64,000 bases of DNA from Aurantiochytrium sp. KH105 (Eukaryota > Sar > Bigyra > Thraustochytrida > Thraustochytriidae). The position numbers were made by a program, and so were the translations under genes. Shown here piece after piece: positions 31,001 to 38,978 of the stretch (within the stretch, counting starts at the first letter, position 1; every line of letters starts with the position of its first letter). The stretch is taken from positions 818,940 to 882,939 of the forward strand of contig BGKB01000044.1 in NCBI GenBank assembly GCA_003116975.1, in the 5' to 3' direction. The notes below the pieces were generated by a model. The model was not told where the DNA came from and did no database searches. It saw only the letters and a program-made list of their open reading frames with translations.

Positions 31001-31266
31001 AAAAAAATGCTGGCCCGAGTGGCGAAGATGCCAGTGCAGCCTACATTCGCGAATTGCAAGAGGCTATAGGCAGGCTCCGCCTGCTCGACTTTAAGCAGCG
31101 TGGCGGCGATCCCGCGACAGTAAATGCACTCGTAGCTCGAGTCGCTGCGCGCAGGCGTGGGTATCACTCGTCTGCTTCGGAGAGGAAAAACAGTGTAGAC
31201 TCGCAACGGGTGATTGCGTCCCTTGAAGAAGAGTTTGACCGAGCTCTTCTCGCAGAACTAGGATAG
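25078..31266 (+). CDS. Giant Tudor-like-repeat protein with EF-hands and two SAM-like domains
   Basis: This 2062-residue protein has fourteen Tudor/Agenet-like barrel repeats over about residues 40-930, each with the pattern G-x-R-V-x-[VA]-x-[IL]-x-x-W-x2-x-Y-x-G-x-[VI], ending in FDDGD or FDDGE. Repeats 7-12 are almost identical and belong to a recent tandem amplification. An acidic linker follows. A calcium-binding EF-hand pair has loops at 1192-1203 (DLDGSGKVSATE) and 1230-1241 (DADGDRELDESE). Two SAM-like domains occur at about 1622-1690 (WNAHDVRQWVQ) and 1705-1772 (WCVADVLEWLS). The C-terminal part is charged and helical. It is probably a scaffold; the Tudor repeats may bind methylated peptides or act as mechanical spacers, but no catalytic domain is seen. 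The start is the first ATG after an A-rich leader. Its stop lies only 48 bases from the convergent phosphatase stop. Confidence 0.85.
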   Translation: MGDGKADSEFARMAKEFRAAAGPDEDADGGGQDNNGTFVLGARVEAKVDGWSTFYKGVIVRVNKDGTFAVDFDDGESINVVQAGQMHVLACENKVKPGQRVRVSLAVWNGQAFEGIVKAVKGPGACEIHFDDGEKVEYVPIDFVQPLQETSKGGKGSPSSSKFARGDKVSAQLDGWDQEYEGIVDGCSGPGVYKVLFDDGEIVDTVAEAQLKEVKTFQTFSPEDRIEAKLAGWDKFYGGRVVAAVGRSGYECHFDDGEHVPLVPSDLLRKARPKLFPSGTRVLAKIPAWKEAYPGTIQSANLNGTYQILFDDGECQDSVLHEDVEKLPQDGTTQQEEQEKQGGQTENQPVSASEPASAKFAVNQCIEAKIPEWSQFYTGTIVGANSDGTYCVSFEDGEMVPALEAKYMRPVESSTKWHKGSRVEVQIPEWDQHYPGTVEKANEDGTYHVVFDDGDVVKNAKSTQMRAPAQQVEKPAKKPESAWKVGARVEVQIPEWDQHYPGTVKKVNADGTYHVVFDDGDVVKSAKSDQMRAPAQQVEKPATKSEQLESEWKVGARVEVQIPEWDQHYPGTVKKVNADGTYHVVFDDGDVVEHAKPAQMRAPAQQVEKPAKKPESAWKVGARVEVQIPEWDQHYPGTVKKVNADGTYHVVFDDGDVVKSAKPDQMRAPAQQAEKPATKSEQLESEWTVGARVGVQLPEWDQQYPGTIKTAHDDGTFHVVFDDGDVVEHAKPEQMRALAQQAAKSAKKPETTWKVGARVEVQIPEWDQHYPGTIKTAHDDGTFHVVFDDGDVVEHAKPEQMKTPSVDVNSTSEREVFEVHLGDRVQAKLDTWKRAYKGVVTAIGSAHTMTINFDDGEIARDVDKGKIIEVLSTALNAYKKGDRVIGHLPGWAQPYHGEVQKIAGRGSCTVKFEDGEIIDFFPCELMHPDLAAQSSVKAESASPEVEMATASANAEQQMKVSNPTPATGTDMSSSAEQEMASTSNPTNDFESPDIPISCGDESMAPSQSGEAEHNACTKEVVSRGHTIEITPEVASLNKGKVKAKPEISVVEELKTDESAAYELEPSENKVQVFLCMLRGTVSRKMRQKDGSIDPERVLRIFRKHSQRRDDAIDLAGFRRGIEALRINSASDRLLRSVLLRVDNAFLKQETVSFDALRNYFLFQTPTPDSLEGRIRALIGRGADLARAFRKFDLDGSGKVSATELCRVFSEASGGDGLSLEAAHSIIAQFDADGDRELDESEFMRFAMPDFGIVVNTPLGEFFAPIDPCATIASLRTDLPKRAGLVLGPEIREHFGGRSVRLARDGGTQVLEPPHVKSAMLCAEVLQHEEKIWLLPHARGRQSLTQKRHSNVSRRSMSSSASAKSLDARDREVSIARQRLEQMFAFLEIPTDGKIKQDALVKAVRGKPQIRKLLSGSALLAPLREHPAKVFASMGKEAVSCSALVRFLIPQKRVNAAESSERDSISATTVAATAALKKRATAGVAGSKNKKKENQWANLKKQAAVAREFVARYKDTGAQELAAHFEETLGAETVAALSQDARARLWEPREAPIDMRIDPNICVNEAGERLYGQSPTETQQWVNALSSDKWLGLQSDMKTSRNKKGGLAMCEAYSRAADLPTDPSTWNAHDVRQWVQRKLELPSLASTFETLTGKHLLAILEEEELPEGITGNLHRRKILAHLDQLREIYHILRSRRNPRALSQDLPEWCVADVLEWLSQSLAAPREVQRAFRARSIDGCLLASLSAQELVTEVGLDKGWAAKVHGAVEALGPFGLHERAKSSHAKIISSERSPMMPGVDDFVHGDIEEAMEQEEQQQRRRQQGVARGSGRIAVNALREDRELPQLQEEARDRLEELVERMSPKKARATASRSQCEVFGGGASGRACLKSIEAALFSGGRKTAEATVESWFSERDSLSFDGFSSCLKELFCSSSSLPRGPIDRLWTDVLGLGSKGRLFAHVARRVLVLGHAAQTPDEKNAGPSGEDASAAYIRELQEAIGRLRLLDFKQRGGDPATVNALVARVAARRRGYHSSASERKNSVDSQRVIASLEEEFDRALLAELG
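26491..27484 (+). repeat. Coding tandem array of near-identical Tudor repeats (405-bp higher-order unit)
   Basis: Monomers of about 200 bases alternate between two linker types (KPAKKPES and KPATKSEQLES). The pair repeats with a 405-base period; for example GTCGAGAAACCCGCAAAGAA starts at 26491 and again at 26896. Confidence 0.9.
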
Positions 31267-31314
31267 GCAGGCTAATTTACACAAGAGGGAAACTTATTAT
31301 TCGCAGCAGAAGCA

Positions 31315-32055
31315 TTAGAAGCATATGGCGGCATCAAGCGTAGTGCTGTCTTCAGTAGAGTCTTGGACGTCTTCCTCCTCGTCCTCCACGTCCTCGTCCT
31401 CCACGTCCTCGTCCTCGTCCTCCTCATGATCTGCGGTTGAAGAGAAGGCGTCATTCGAGACTCGCGTCTGTGCGAGAGCGATAGAGTAGCGCTCCGCGTA
31501 GAGCTTGAGAGTCCCGATGGGATTGATCACGGGCCTCAGGAGCCGCGCTTTGAGAAGGGCTTCCGGAAAGGGTTCGTTGAGTTTGTGCATTAGGACGATA
31601 ACGCCCGTTGTCCCGGCCCTATGCGCACCAGCGAGACAGTGAATGAGCACAGACTCTCCTTGCTCCAAACCAGTGTCCACAAACTCGAGCATGGGCTCAG
31701 CAAAGGCCAAACACGCCTCGTTGGAACGGATTTCCTTTACTGTTTGCATCCAGGTCGCGATCCGAAAACGCATATAGTGCATGCTATCATCATCTTCAAA
31801 GAAATTTTTCATATCACCCGTGCAATTGACGACGCGCTTGATGCCATTCGCGTCGAGAATCTCCTTCGAGGATGCCGCATTTCGGTTACCAACGAAAACC
31901 TGGGCGCCAGTGTCTGGGTGCTTGTAAATAGCGTCGAGAGCATTGTACCTTTCCCGCCGGCCCAAATCAAGATTAAGCGCGGCGAAGATCATTTGCGCCT
32001 CATCGTCGAACTGCTCGTCGCTGCCCGCGTTGCTGGCCTTCATCCTTCTCCACAT
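31315..32055 (-). CDS. Dual-specificity protein phosphatase-like protein
   Basis: This 246-residue protein has the cysteine phosphatase P-loop IHCLAGAHRAGTTGV (H-C-x5-R) in a compact DUSP fold. The core starts VFVGNRNAASSKEILDANGIKRVVNCTGD, followed by ACLAFAEPMLEFVDTGLEQGESVLIHC. The Asp general acid may lie in the FEDDDSMHYMRFRI segment, but I cannot assign it. After the domain, a strongly acidic tail (DEEDEDEDVEDED repeats) ends in AAICF. The substrate is unknown. Start codons at 32055 or 32043 (four residues later) are both possible. Confidence 0.8.
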   Translation of the reverse strand: MWRRMKASNAGSDEQFDDEAQMIFAALNLDLGRRERYNALDAIYKHPDTGAQVFVGNRNAASSKEILDANGIKRVVNCTGDMKNFFEDDDSMHYMRFRIATWMQTVKEIRSNEACLAFAEPMLEFVDTGLEQGESVLIHCLAGAHRAGTTGVIVLMHKLNEPFPEALLKARLLRPVINPIGTLKLYAERYSIALAQTRVSNDAFSSTADHEEDEDEDVEDEDVEDEEEDVQDSTEDSTTLDAAICF

Positions 32056-32703
32056 GCGCGTCTCCGAAGCGAAATTCTTCCTTCGTGCGTGCTGTGCGTG
32101 CTGTGCGTGTGCGCTGTTGTGTCCACGCGCCCCTTTTTCCCGGGCTTCGATGACGGCGCGTGGCTTCGCTCAAGGAGGGAACGAGCCCTTGAGCTGCTTC
32201 TCGTGCGGCACAGTTGCGCCTAGGGCTCCGTCGCGACGGAGCTCCGCGTACGCACTCGCGTCACCAGCCAGCTAGCTATCTATCTATACCGTCTCCCGCA
32301 AAAAGAGTCTCGCGGCCTTCCCGTCGCAGCGCGCTTTGGTGTTTGGTGTCTGCTGACAGCGAGTCGCCGACAAGTGGAGAGTGTACCACGTACGACGCAC
32401 GCACACTGTCTGCAGGTTCGCGACTGCGTCCACGTCAGCATCACATGTGAAAGGTACCAAAGGCTGGGCAAGCTGGGTGGGCGAGCCCAATGAGCGAGAA
32501 CGTAGGTAGGTTGCGAATTTATTCATTGGCGATTATCGATTCTCATGCAGAGGAAGAATGAGTAAGAACGAGAAGCGAGAACAACCTGCCTCGCGGACGC
32601 GATCGTTGACGTATGACCTGTGAGAGAGACAGCCTCTTTACTTTTTACTTTTTTCTCTCTGGAAAAGCTTGCCGGGCGCTGTTCGATAAAAGAGTAAAGG
32701 AAT
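32056..32703. other. Intergenic region between phosphatase and molybdoenzyme genes
   Basis: It includes the phosphatase promoter (both genes are on the minus strand) and the 3' end of the molybdoenzyme gene. A CTAT/AGCTAGCTATCTATCT run lies near 32269-32287. No gene is seen. Confidence 0.45.
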
Positions 32704-33741
32704 CTATTGATCATTGTGGAGTCGAAGAAAAGCCTTGAGGAAATCGACGATACGTGCAAGTATCTGGCCAGATATTTGCATGACCGGCGCAAAGGTGTCG
32801 CCAAACACCCGCAGATAAAACATGTTACAGCTGCTGAGCAAAGTCCAGAAAGCGCCAGCATCTTTGGCCCAACGCTCGTCGAAAGCGACACGTCCGCGGG
32901 AGTGGCATGCGACGCGTTCCCACCAGCCCTTGCGGTACTTTGGCAAGAAGGCTAGTTCAGAGACCCACTTGCAGCTCTTCCAGCCGTATAGAGTCGGGAA
33001 GACGAAACGAATTCCGCCATGCTCGATGGAAAGCGGATCGCCATTGCCGTCAGCAATGGCGAGAAAGCCGCCGTCCATGACATCCTCGCGATATGCCGGC
33101 ACTGTGTAGCCTTCAGGACTCGACTGAAACAGCCAGCGCCAGTCTTCGTGCCAGACTTTGGAGCCGTGCTCTTGTGTTGCCTTTTCTCGGATAAGTTCGA
33201 CAAGTTCTTGCATCGGAACACCTTTAAAGCAGAGTCCTTTGGTGCTCCATCCTGTGACGCAGTTCCACGTTACATCCCCAAAGGTCTGCGCGAGAGGCCT
33301 GAGGTCTGCAAGCGTCAATGTGAGTGACTTGCTCTTGGTGTTCTCGTCGCCGTGGTCAAAGGCAATTTTGAGCGACCAGCGGGCCTCATCTACTGCGCCT
33401 GCGATCTCTGGGTACTGAACTTGGGTCGGCCTGTAGCCAAGGTCGAGGACGATCCATTTGCGCGCGAGCAATTGACCTGCAGGAAGTCCGAGATCATTGG
33501 CCCGTTGCTGTTTTCTCGCTTCCTGCTCTGGCGTCCTTTCGCGCGCCCTCTCGCGGAGTCGCAGCTTTTTGTCCACGAGGGCCTGGACCTTTTTGGCGTC
33601 CTCCGCGCTCAAGTCGAGATTTGCCTCGTCATCCGCGTCAGGTCCGCCCGCGCCCAGGTAGAGAAGCACCACGGCGGCGCCTGCGATGATGGCCAGCGAG
33701 CTGCCTGCCCACGCTGCCGCGACTTTGGCCGCGGTCTTCAT
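32704..33741 (-). CDS. Membrane-anchored molybdopterin-dependent oxidoreductase (sulfite oxidase/YedY-like)
   Basis: This 345-residue protein begins with a signal-anchor (AAAWAGSSLAIIAGAAVVLLYLGAG, about residues 7-31) and a charged helical linker. A small Moco-binding domain follows. Key stretches are the probable molybdenum-ligand Cys in DVTWNCVTGWSTKGLCFKGVP, the PLSIEHGGIRFVFPTLYGWKSCKWVSEL segment (in two parts: GGIRFVFP and YGWKSCKWV), and an acidic GFLAIADGNGDP loop. These match the oxidoreductase molybdopterin-binding domain in its YedY/MsrP-like form. I see no cytochrome b5 domain and no C-terminal dimerisation domain of canonical eukaryotic sulfite oxidase. The substrate is unknown. 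ATG 33741 is preferred; upstream in-frame codons run through a (TGTC)n microsatellite. Confidence 0.75.
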   Translation of the reverse strand: MKTAAKVAAAWAGSSLAIIAGAAVVLLYLGAGGPDADDEANLDLSAEDAKKVQALVDKKLRLRERARERTPEQEARKQQRANDLGLPAGQLLARKWIVLDLGYRPTQVQYPEIAGAVDEARWSLKIAFDHGDENTKSKSLTLTLADLRPLAQTFGDVTWNCVTGWSTKGLCFKGVPMQELVELIREKATQEHGSKVWHEDWRWLFQSSPEGYTVPAYREDVMDGGFLAIADGNGDPLSIEHGGIRFVFPTLYGWKSCKWVSELAFLPKYRKGWWERVACHSRGRVAFDERWAKDAGAFWTLLSSCNMFYLRVFGDTFAPVMQISGQILARIVDFLKAFLRLHNDQ

Positions 33742-33784
33742 GGCGCTGTGCTTGAAATTCGTGACTGGCAAGGCATCCCGTCCT

Positions 33785-33822
<38 letters not shown>

Positions 33823-34266
33823 GTGTCTGTCTGTCACTGTGAGTGTGTGCGACATCATCGAGCGCGCAATCCTTCGTTCTTGAGGTGACCCTCCATTGTT
33901 ACATTGACTCGAGTTGAGCGCGCAATCCTTTGCTCTTGAGGTGACCCCCGCTCTCCCCATATACATATCAACACGAGACCGTGCTTGTTGATGAACAACA
34001 TAGCGCACCAGCTTGGAGGGCTGGTCGATAAGCACTTATGTTCGATGTGTCTATCATTTGCGCGTCACATCATCAAAAGGACGCAGAGCTGATTGGCTTG
34101 GGCATCAAACGTCCATCGGATGCGCAGAGAGAGAAAGCAGTCGCTGTGTCTCAAGCTGTGCTGGAGAAAAGCAAGATCAGCATGTAGCGGACATGTCGGA
34201 GGAAAGCAAAACCTGAACTTGGCCCCCAAAAAATCGAGCACCGCCCAATTCGCTACATCGAGGACG
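33742..34266. other. Divergent promoter region with TGTC microsatellite
   Basis: It lies between the divergent molybdoenzyme and GMC-2 genes. It contains (TGTC)n and a direct repeat of GCGCAATCC/TGAGGTGACC (near 33868-33890 and 33918-33948). No gene is seen. Confidence 0.5.
33788..33834 (+). repeat. (TGTC)n microsatellite
   Basis: About eleven TGTC units with one TGTG interruption. Confidence 0.95.
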
Positions 34267-36066
34267 ATGGCAACAAAGAATAAAATGGCAAGTGCAAAGG
34301 CGGATCTTACGTTTGACTACATTGTAATCGGCGCTGGATCCGCGGGATGCGTAGCCGCGTCCCGTCTGAGCGAGAACCCGGAGGTCTCGGTACTCTTGCT
34401 CGAAGCAGGTGGCTCGAATCAGACCTATGCGGTGCGGCAGCCTCTGGTGACGCTTGCGGGACTTCAGAACTCCAAACTTGACTGGGCCTTTCGCTCGGAG
34501 CCGCAAAGCCAGCAAAACGGGCGCGTGGCACACTGGCCCCGTGGAAAGTGCCTCGGAGGATCATCCTCGATCAACTACATGCTTTACGTTCGCGGCGACA
34601 AGCGCAACTATGATCAATGGGCTCGCGAATTTGGCTGCGAGGGATGGAGCTACGAAGAAGTACTTCCTTTTTTCAAGAAAAGCGAGAGCCTGACAAGAAG
34701 CAAAATGATGGACTCCAGCTATCATGATGCGAAAACGCACGGGTTTGAGGGTCCTCTCAAAGTTACAGATCTTGGCGACCCCAAGTACAAGTTTCCTGCA
34801 AAGTATACATCGGAATGCTTTGTAGCCGCCTGTGAGGAGCACGGCATTCAGGGCCCACGCGACTTCAACGGCGCTGAACAGGACGGCGCGGGCATGGCGC
34901 AGGTGACAGTGTGCGATGGCAAGCGTGTCGACACTGCCTCGGCGTTCCTCTTTACAACTGGCGCGATGAAGAGGTCCAACCTTACGGTGATGACCCACGC
35001 GCACGTTGAGCAGATTGTCATTGAGAATGGGGTCGCCATCGGCGTCCGTTTTAAATCGGGCAAGCACAGCCCTGCGACGCTCAAATCCGATGCTGTGCCG
35101 TCGCGGTTTGCGGGTGCTCGGCATGAAGTTGTGCTGTCAGCGGGGGCAGTGGGTACACCGCAGCTCCTCATGCTGAGCGGTGTCGGCCCGCGCGAAGAGC
35201 TGCAAAAGCACGGGATTGCGTGCGTCTCCGATCTGCCCGTGGGCGAGAATCTTTCCGACCACCTTCTCGTACCCATCGAGTACGCCATTGAGAAACACAT
35301 TCCTTCGTTCTCGGGATCTGGGAGCGAGGTTTTGCGTGGATTTTATGATTATTACTCTAAGCGCAATGGCACGTTCGCAGCGCCTCTGGTGACTGCAATG
35401 GCGTTCTTTCGTTCTGGAGTGCGTCCTGAAGAGGATGGCAACGATGTGCAAATTCACTTTTGCCCGTACGCCTTCAACGACAAGAGAGTCCTGCGGGACA
35501 ATCTCGGCTACGATACGTCGCAGCCGCGGTACAAGGATTTGGGCCCGCCAGCGCGAGTCATGTTTATTCCGACTGCAATTCGTCCTCGCAGCAAGGGGTC
35601 TGTCAAGCTACGTTCAGCAAGCGCGTTTGACAGCCCCGTGATCGACCCCAAGTATCTGGATCACGATGACGATCTGCGCATGCTGACCGCCTGCTACCGC
35701 AAGTGCATTGAGCTGGCGGAGAATTCTGCTGCATTTAAAAACCATCTTGGGGCGCAGACGGTGAACGAAGACTCGGCCTATGCCCCAGACTCGGACAAGT
35801 ACATTGAGGAAGAGATCCGCAACTGCAGTCTGACCATCTACCACCCCGTTGGCACTGCTAAGATGGGTCGTGTTGACGATCCAAACACGGTTGTCGATGC
35901 CAAGACGCTCAAGGTAAAGGGAGTTCGCAATTTGCGCGTGGCGGATGCCAGCGTATTTCCCGAGGTTCCTTCGGGCAACACCAACGCTCCTGCCATCATG
36001 GTTGGCGAGCGCGTGGCAGATATGATAATCAGGAGCAGGACGGCGTCACAGGAGTTTCAAGCATAA
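34267..36066 (+). CDS. GMC oxidoreductase 2, without PTS2 extension
   Basis: This 599-residue FAD enzyme is of the same family as GMC-1 and 3-6 but lacks the ~40-residue N-terminal extension. The FAD motif (FDYIVIGAGSAGCVAASRL) starts at about residue 17, after MATKNKMASAKADLT, with no R-x6-H-L pattern. GMC signatures WPRGKCLGGSSSINYMLYVR and GTPQLLMLSGVGP are present. The catalytic pair is H526 (YHPVGTAKMG) and N573 (SGNTNAP). The C-terminus (TASQEFQA) has no PTS1. If the targeting reading of the paralogues is right, this one is probably cytosolic. An AATAAA lies 18 bases after the stop. It converges with GMC-3 across 119 bases. Confidence 0.88.
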   Translation: MATKNKMASAKADLTFDYIVIGAGSAGCVAASRLSENPEVSVLLLEAGGSNQTYAVRQPLVTLAGLQNSKLDWAFRSEPQSQQNGRVAHWPRGKCLGGSSSINYMLYVRGDKRNYDQWAREFGCEGWSYEEVLPFFKKSESLTRSKMMDSSYHDAKTHGFEGPLKVTDLGDPKYKFPAKYTSECFVAACEEHGIQGPRDFNGAEQDGAGMAQVTVCDGKRVDTASAFLFTTGAMKRSNLTVMTHAHVEQIVIENGVAIGVRFKSGKHSPATLKSDAVPSRFAGARHEVVLSAGAVGTPQLLMLSGVGPREELQKHGIACVSDLPVGENLSDHLLVPIEYAIEKHIPSFSGSGSEVLRGFYDYYSKRNGTFAAPLVTAMAFFRSGVRPEEDGNDVQIHFCPYAFNDKRVLRDNLGYDTSQPRYKDLGPPARVMFIPTAIRPRSKGSVKLRSASAFDSPVIDPKYLDHDDDLRMLTACYRKCIELAENSAAFKNHLGAQTVNEDSAYAPDSDKYIEEEIRNCSLTIYHPVGTAKMGRVDDPNTVVDAKTLKVKGVRNLRVADASVFPEVPSGNTNAPAIMVGERVADMIIRSRTASQEFQA

Positions 36067-36185
36067 AATATATCTTGACATAAAATAAAAAGAAACAGCA
36101 AGCGCTACACTCTACGCAACGCGAATCTGCACTGTATATCGCGCTGCGCAGGCAGCTGGCCACGGTAACTTTTCGCTGGCTGGAA

Positions 36186-38063
36186 TTATTTCTGGAGAGT
36201 CTGGCCGCGGATCATAGCGGCGGCACGCTCACCGACCAAAATGGAGGGAGCATTGGTGTTGCCCGAAGGAACCTCGGGATAGACACTTGCGTCGGCGATG
36301 CGCAGATTGCGAAAGCCCTTGACCTTGAGCGTCTTGGCATCGACAACCGTGTTGGGATCGTCCACGCGACCCATGGTCGAGGTGCCGACTGGGTGGTAAA
36401 TGGTGCAGGCGCCGTTGCGGATCTCCTCGATAATGTATTCGTCCGAGTCCGGGTGGTATTCAGAGTACGGGTTGACGCTGCGCTCACCGAGGTGATCCTT
36501 GTAGGCCTCGGAGCGCTCGGCAAGATCGATACACTTGCGGTAGCAGTAGAGCAAGGCCTTGACGTCATCGTCGTGCTCGAGGTAGTTGGGGTCGACACGA
36601 GGCGCATCAAAGGGGCACGCGGAGCGAAGCGTGACGGTGCCCTTGCTCTTGGGCCGAACGAGCGACGGGAGGAAGACGGCGCGCGCCGGTGAGCCGAGAT
36701 CATCGTAGCGTGGCTGCGTCGTGTCGAGACCAAAGTTGCGCATGGTGAGCTCCTTGTCGTTGGAGCAATACGGCGTGAAGTGGATTTGCAAATCGTTGCC
36801 ATCCTCTTCGGGGCGAATTCCGGAACGGAAAAAGGCCATGGCGGTGACGAAGGGGATGGTGAAGACGCCCTCGCCCTTGACGTAGTAGTCCCAGAAGCCC
36901 TGTGCAATGTCCATGAGGGAGCCAGAGAAAGACGGGATGTGGTCTTTGATGGCGTACTCGAGAAAAACGAGGAGGTGGTCGGACATGTTGCGACCGACGG
37001 GGAGGTCCGCGACGCAGGGAATGCCGTGCTTTTCGAGCTCTTCGCGGGGGCCAATGCCGCTGAGCATGAGGATTTGCGGCGTGCTGACCGAGCCCGCAGA
37101 AACGATGACCTCCTTGCGTGCCGCCACGAAGCGCGAAGGAATGGCATCGGTCTTGAGCGTCTCGAGGTCGTGATCTCCGGCCTTGTAGATGACGCCCGTG
37201 ACGAGGTCGCCCTGGGTGACGAGCTTTTGCACGTGAGCATAGGTCAGGACGGTGAGGTTGGGACGCTCGAGGGCGCCGGTCTCAAAGAGGAACATGGATG
37301 CGGTGTCATTGCGCTTGCCGTCCGATACGGAGATCTGGGAAAGGCTCGCGCCCTCTTGCTCCCTGCTATTGTAGTCGTGCGGGCCCCTGATGCCGTGTTC
37401 GTTACAAGCGGCCACAAAGCACTCCGAGGTGTACTTTGCGGGGAACTTGCACATGGGATCGTTGATGTCCGTCACCTTGAGCGGGCCCTTGCGGCCGTGG
37501 AGGCTCTCATCATGGTGCGTGGGATCCATGTCCTTGCTGGTGATGAGGTTCTCGCTCTTTTTGAAGTAGGGCAGGCACTCCTCGTAGCTCCATCCCTCGC
37601 ATCCGAACTCGTTGGCATACTGGTCGTAGTTGCGCGGGTCGCCGCGGACGTACACCATGTAGTTGATGGACGAGGAACCGCCGAGGCCCTTGCCGCGGGG
37701 CCAGTGCGAGATGCGTCCCTCTTGGTGCTTTTGGGGCTCTGTGCGAAAGGCCCAGTCGAACTTGGAGTTCTGCATGGTCGGGCATGTGAGCATGGGGTGG
37801 CGCACCTCGAAGGTCTGGTTGTTGCCGCCTGCTTCGAGCAGGAGCACGGACACCTTGGGGTCTTCGCTCAGTCTCGAGGCCACCACGCACCCTGCGGACC
37901 CGGCGCCGATGACAATGTAATCATACTCGGCCAGGATCTCCCCGCCGTTCACGAGTCCCGCCGTCTCGTGCACCTGGACGCCGCTGCTTTCCTCCCGCGC
38001 CGCGCCACGCAGGTGGCTCGCGAGTTTCTCCACGCGGCGCTTGCCGGCCTCGTCCGCCTCCAT
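36186..38063 (-). CDS. GMC oxidoreductase 3, PTS2-bearing
   Basis: This 625-residue FAD enzyme carries a perfect PTS2 nonapeptide at residues 10-18 (RVEKLASHL). An HETAGLVNGGEILAEYDYIV linker leads into the FAD motif IGAGSAGCVVASRL. Signatures WPRGKGLGGSSSINYMVYVR and STPQILMLSGIGP are present. The catalytic His is in YHPVGTSTMG (the usual AK replaced by ST) and the Asn in SGNTNAP. The last residues are GQTLQK, not a PTS1. The ATG at 38063 is where paralogue similarity begins; the open frame extends to 38873 through microsatellites that are non-coding in character. It is the first of four head-to-tail minus-strand copies. Confidence 0.88.
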   Translation of the reverse strand: MEADEAGKRRVEKLASHLRGAAREESSGVQVHETAGLVNGGEILAEYDYIVIGAGSAGCVVASRLSEDPKVSVLLLEAGGNNQTFEVRHPMLTCPTMQNSKFDWAFRTEPQKHQEGRISHWPRGKGLGGSSSINYMVYVRGDPRNYDQYANEFGCEGWSYEECLPYFKKSENLITSKDMDPTHHDESLHGRKGPLKVTDINDPMCKFPAKYTSECFVAACNEHGIRGPHDYNSREQEGASLSQISVSDGKRNDTASMFLFETGALERPNLTVLTYAHVQKLVTQGDLVTGVIYKAGDHDLETLKTDAIPSRFVAARKEVIVSAGSVSTPQILMLSGIGPREELEKHGIPCVADLPVGRNMSDHLLVFLEYAIKDHIPSFSGSLMDIAQGFWDYYVKGEGVFTIPFVTAMAFFRSGIRPEEDGNDLQIHFTPYCSNDKELTMRNFGLDTTQPRYDDLGSPARAVFLPSLVRPKSKGTVTLRSACPFDAPRVDPNYLEHDDDVKALLYCYRKCIDLAERSEAYKDHLGERSVNPYSEYHPDSDEYIIEEIRNGACTIYHPVGTSTMGRVDDPNTVVDAKTLKVKGFRNLRIADASVYPEVPSGNTNAPSILVGERAAAMIRGQTLQK

Positions 38064-38978
38064 CCTGCCTGCCGCTCTCCGCCCGCGTCTCGCGCTCGCT
38101 CGCTCGCTCCCTCGCTCCTTTTCTGCGCCGCGCCGTTGGCGATTTGCTTTGCTTTGCTTTGCTTCGCTTCGCTTTGCCTCCTCGCTCGCGCCGCTGCGAG
38201 CCCGAGTCCGACGCCCCTTACGAGCAAACGGGTACGTACTGCGCCCGAAGAGACTCCGCAGCCAGCCCGCCAGCAAGCAAGCAAGCAAGAAAGCAAGAAA
38301 GAAAGAAAGAAAGAAAGAAAGAAGAAAGAAAGGAAGAAAGAAAAGATACGCCGGCCCGTCCAGATGCCGCAGCCAAGACGCGTCGCAAGGCGGGCCTCCT
38401 GCCGGCGCTGGACGGAGTCGAGCTCGCCCTCGCCCTCGCCCTCGCCCTCGCTCTCGCTCTCGCGCGCGCTCTGCTCTCTGTGCAGGCGGGGAAGCGTCTT
38501 CTGCGCCGCGTCCGGGCCCTGGCCGCGCCTCGAGGCAGTGAGTGGCCCGCGCGAGCAGTGGCGGACCTGGGGTATCTTCGCCCCGCCCCGGGTCGACTGA
38601 ACCGGCGCCGCGCGGGCCGTCGACAGCGCTGCGAGCCGCTGCTCTGCGTCGCGCCGCTCCACGCTGCGCCGCGCTGCTCTGCGCTGCGCTGCGCTGCAGT
38701 CGCGCGTGCACAACAGAGGGCGCGGGCGAGCGAGGAGGACGCCGCGCGGCCGGCGGCCAGCAGTGGCAGCGGGCGGGGCCGGTCCGCCGGCCCGCCGGTG
38801 CGGAAGACGACACGCGCGCACCCCGGTGTGCGCGGTATCCAAAGGGGGCGGGGACAGGGTGTGCGCCAAGCAAGCGCGAGCACGCACGTGGAGCCGAGGG
38901 AGAAAGAGGGAGAGAGAGAGAGAGAGAATTTTCGTTTTATAGAAGCACCTGTCACGCTGATGCGTTGCGGGAAGTCGT
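38064..38978. other. Spacer between GMC-3 and GMC-4, repeat-rich
   Basis: This 915-base stretch contains (GCTC)n and TTTGC runs just upstream of the GMC-3 start. It also holds (GAAA)n at about 38284-38343, (CTCGCC)n at 38422-38466 and a GA run near 38911-38929. Long open frames exist on both strands but encode only repeat-derived residues. Confidence 0.5.
38284..38343 (+). repeat. (GAAA)n microsatellite
   Basis: An imperfect GAAA tract in the GMC-3 upstream region, similar in composition to the one at 10690. Confidence 0.9.

Noticed and set aside
36780..38600. 606-codon plus-strand open frame antisense to GMC-3, with similar long antisense frames over GMC-5 (42542-43912) and GMC-6 (44823-46628)
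   Set aside because: They mirror the sense codon pattern of GC-rich genes with few stop-forming reverse codons. The translations are Val/Ala/Leu/Glu-rich without motifs, while the sense strand encodes complete enzymes.
38064..38873. N-terminal extension of GMC-3 up to 895 residues
   Set aside because: The extra 270 codons translate microsatellites (Phe/Leu/Ser runs), and paralogue similarity starts exactly at the ATG at 38063.
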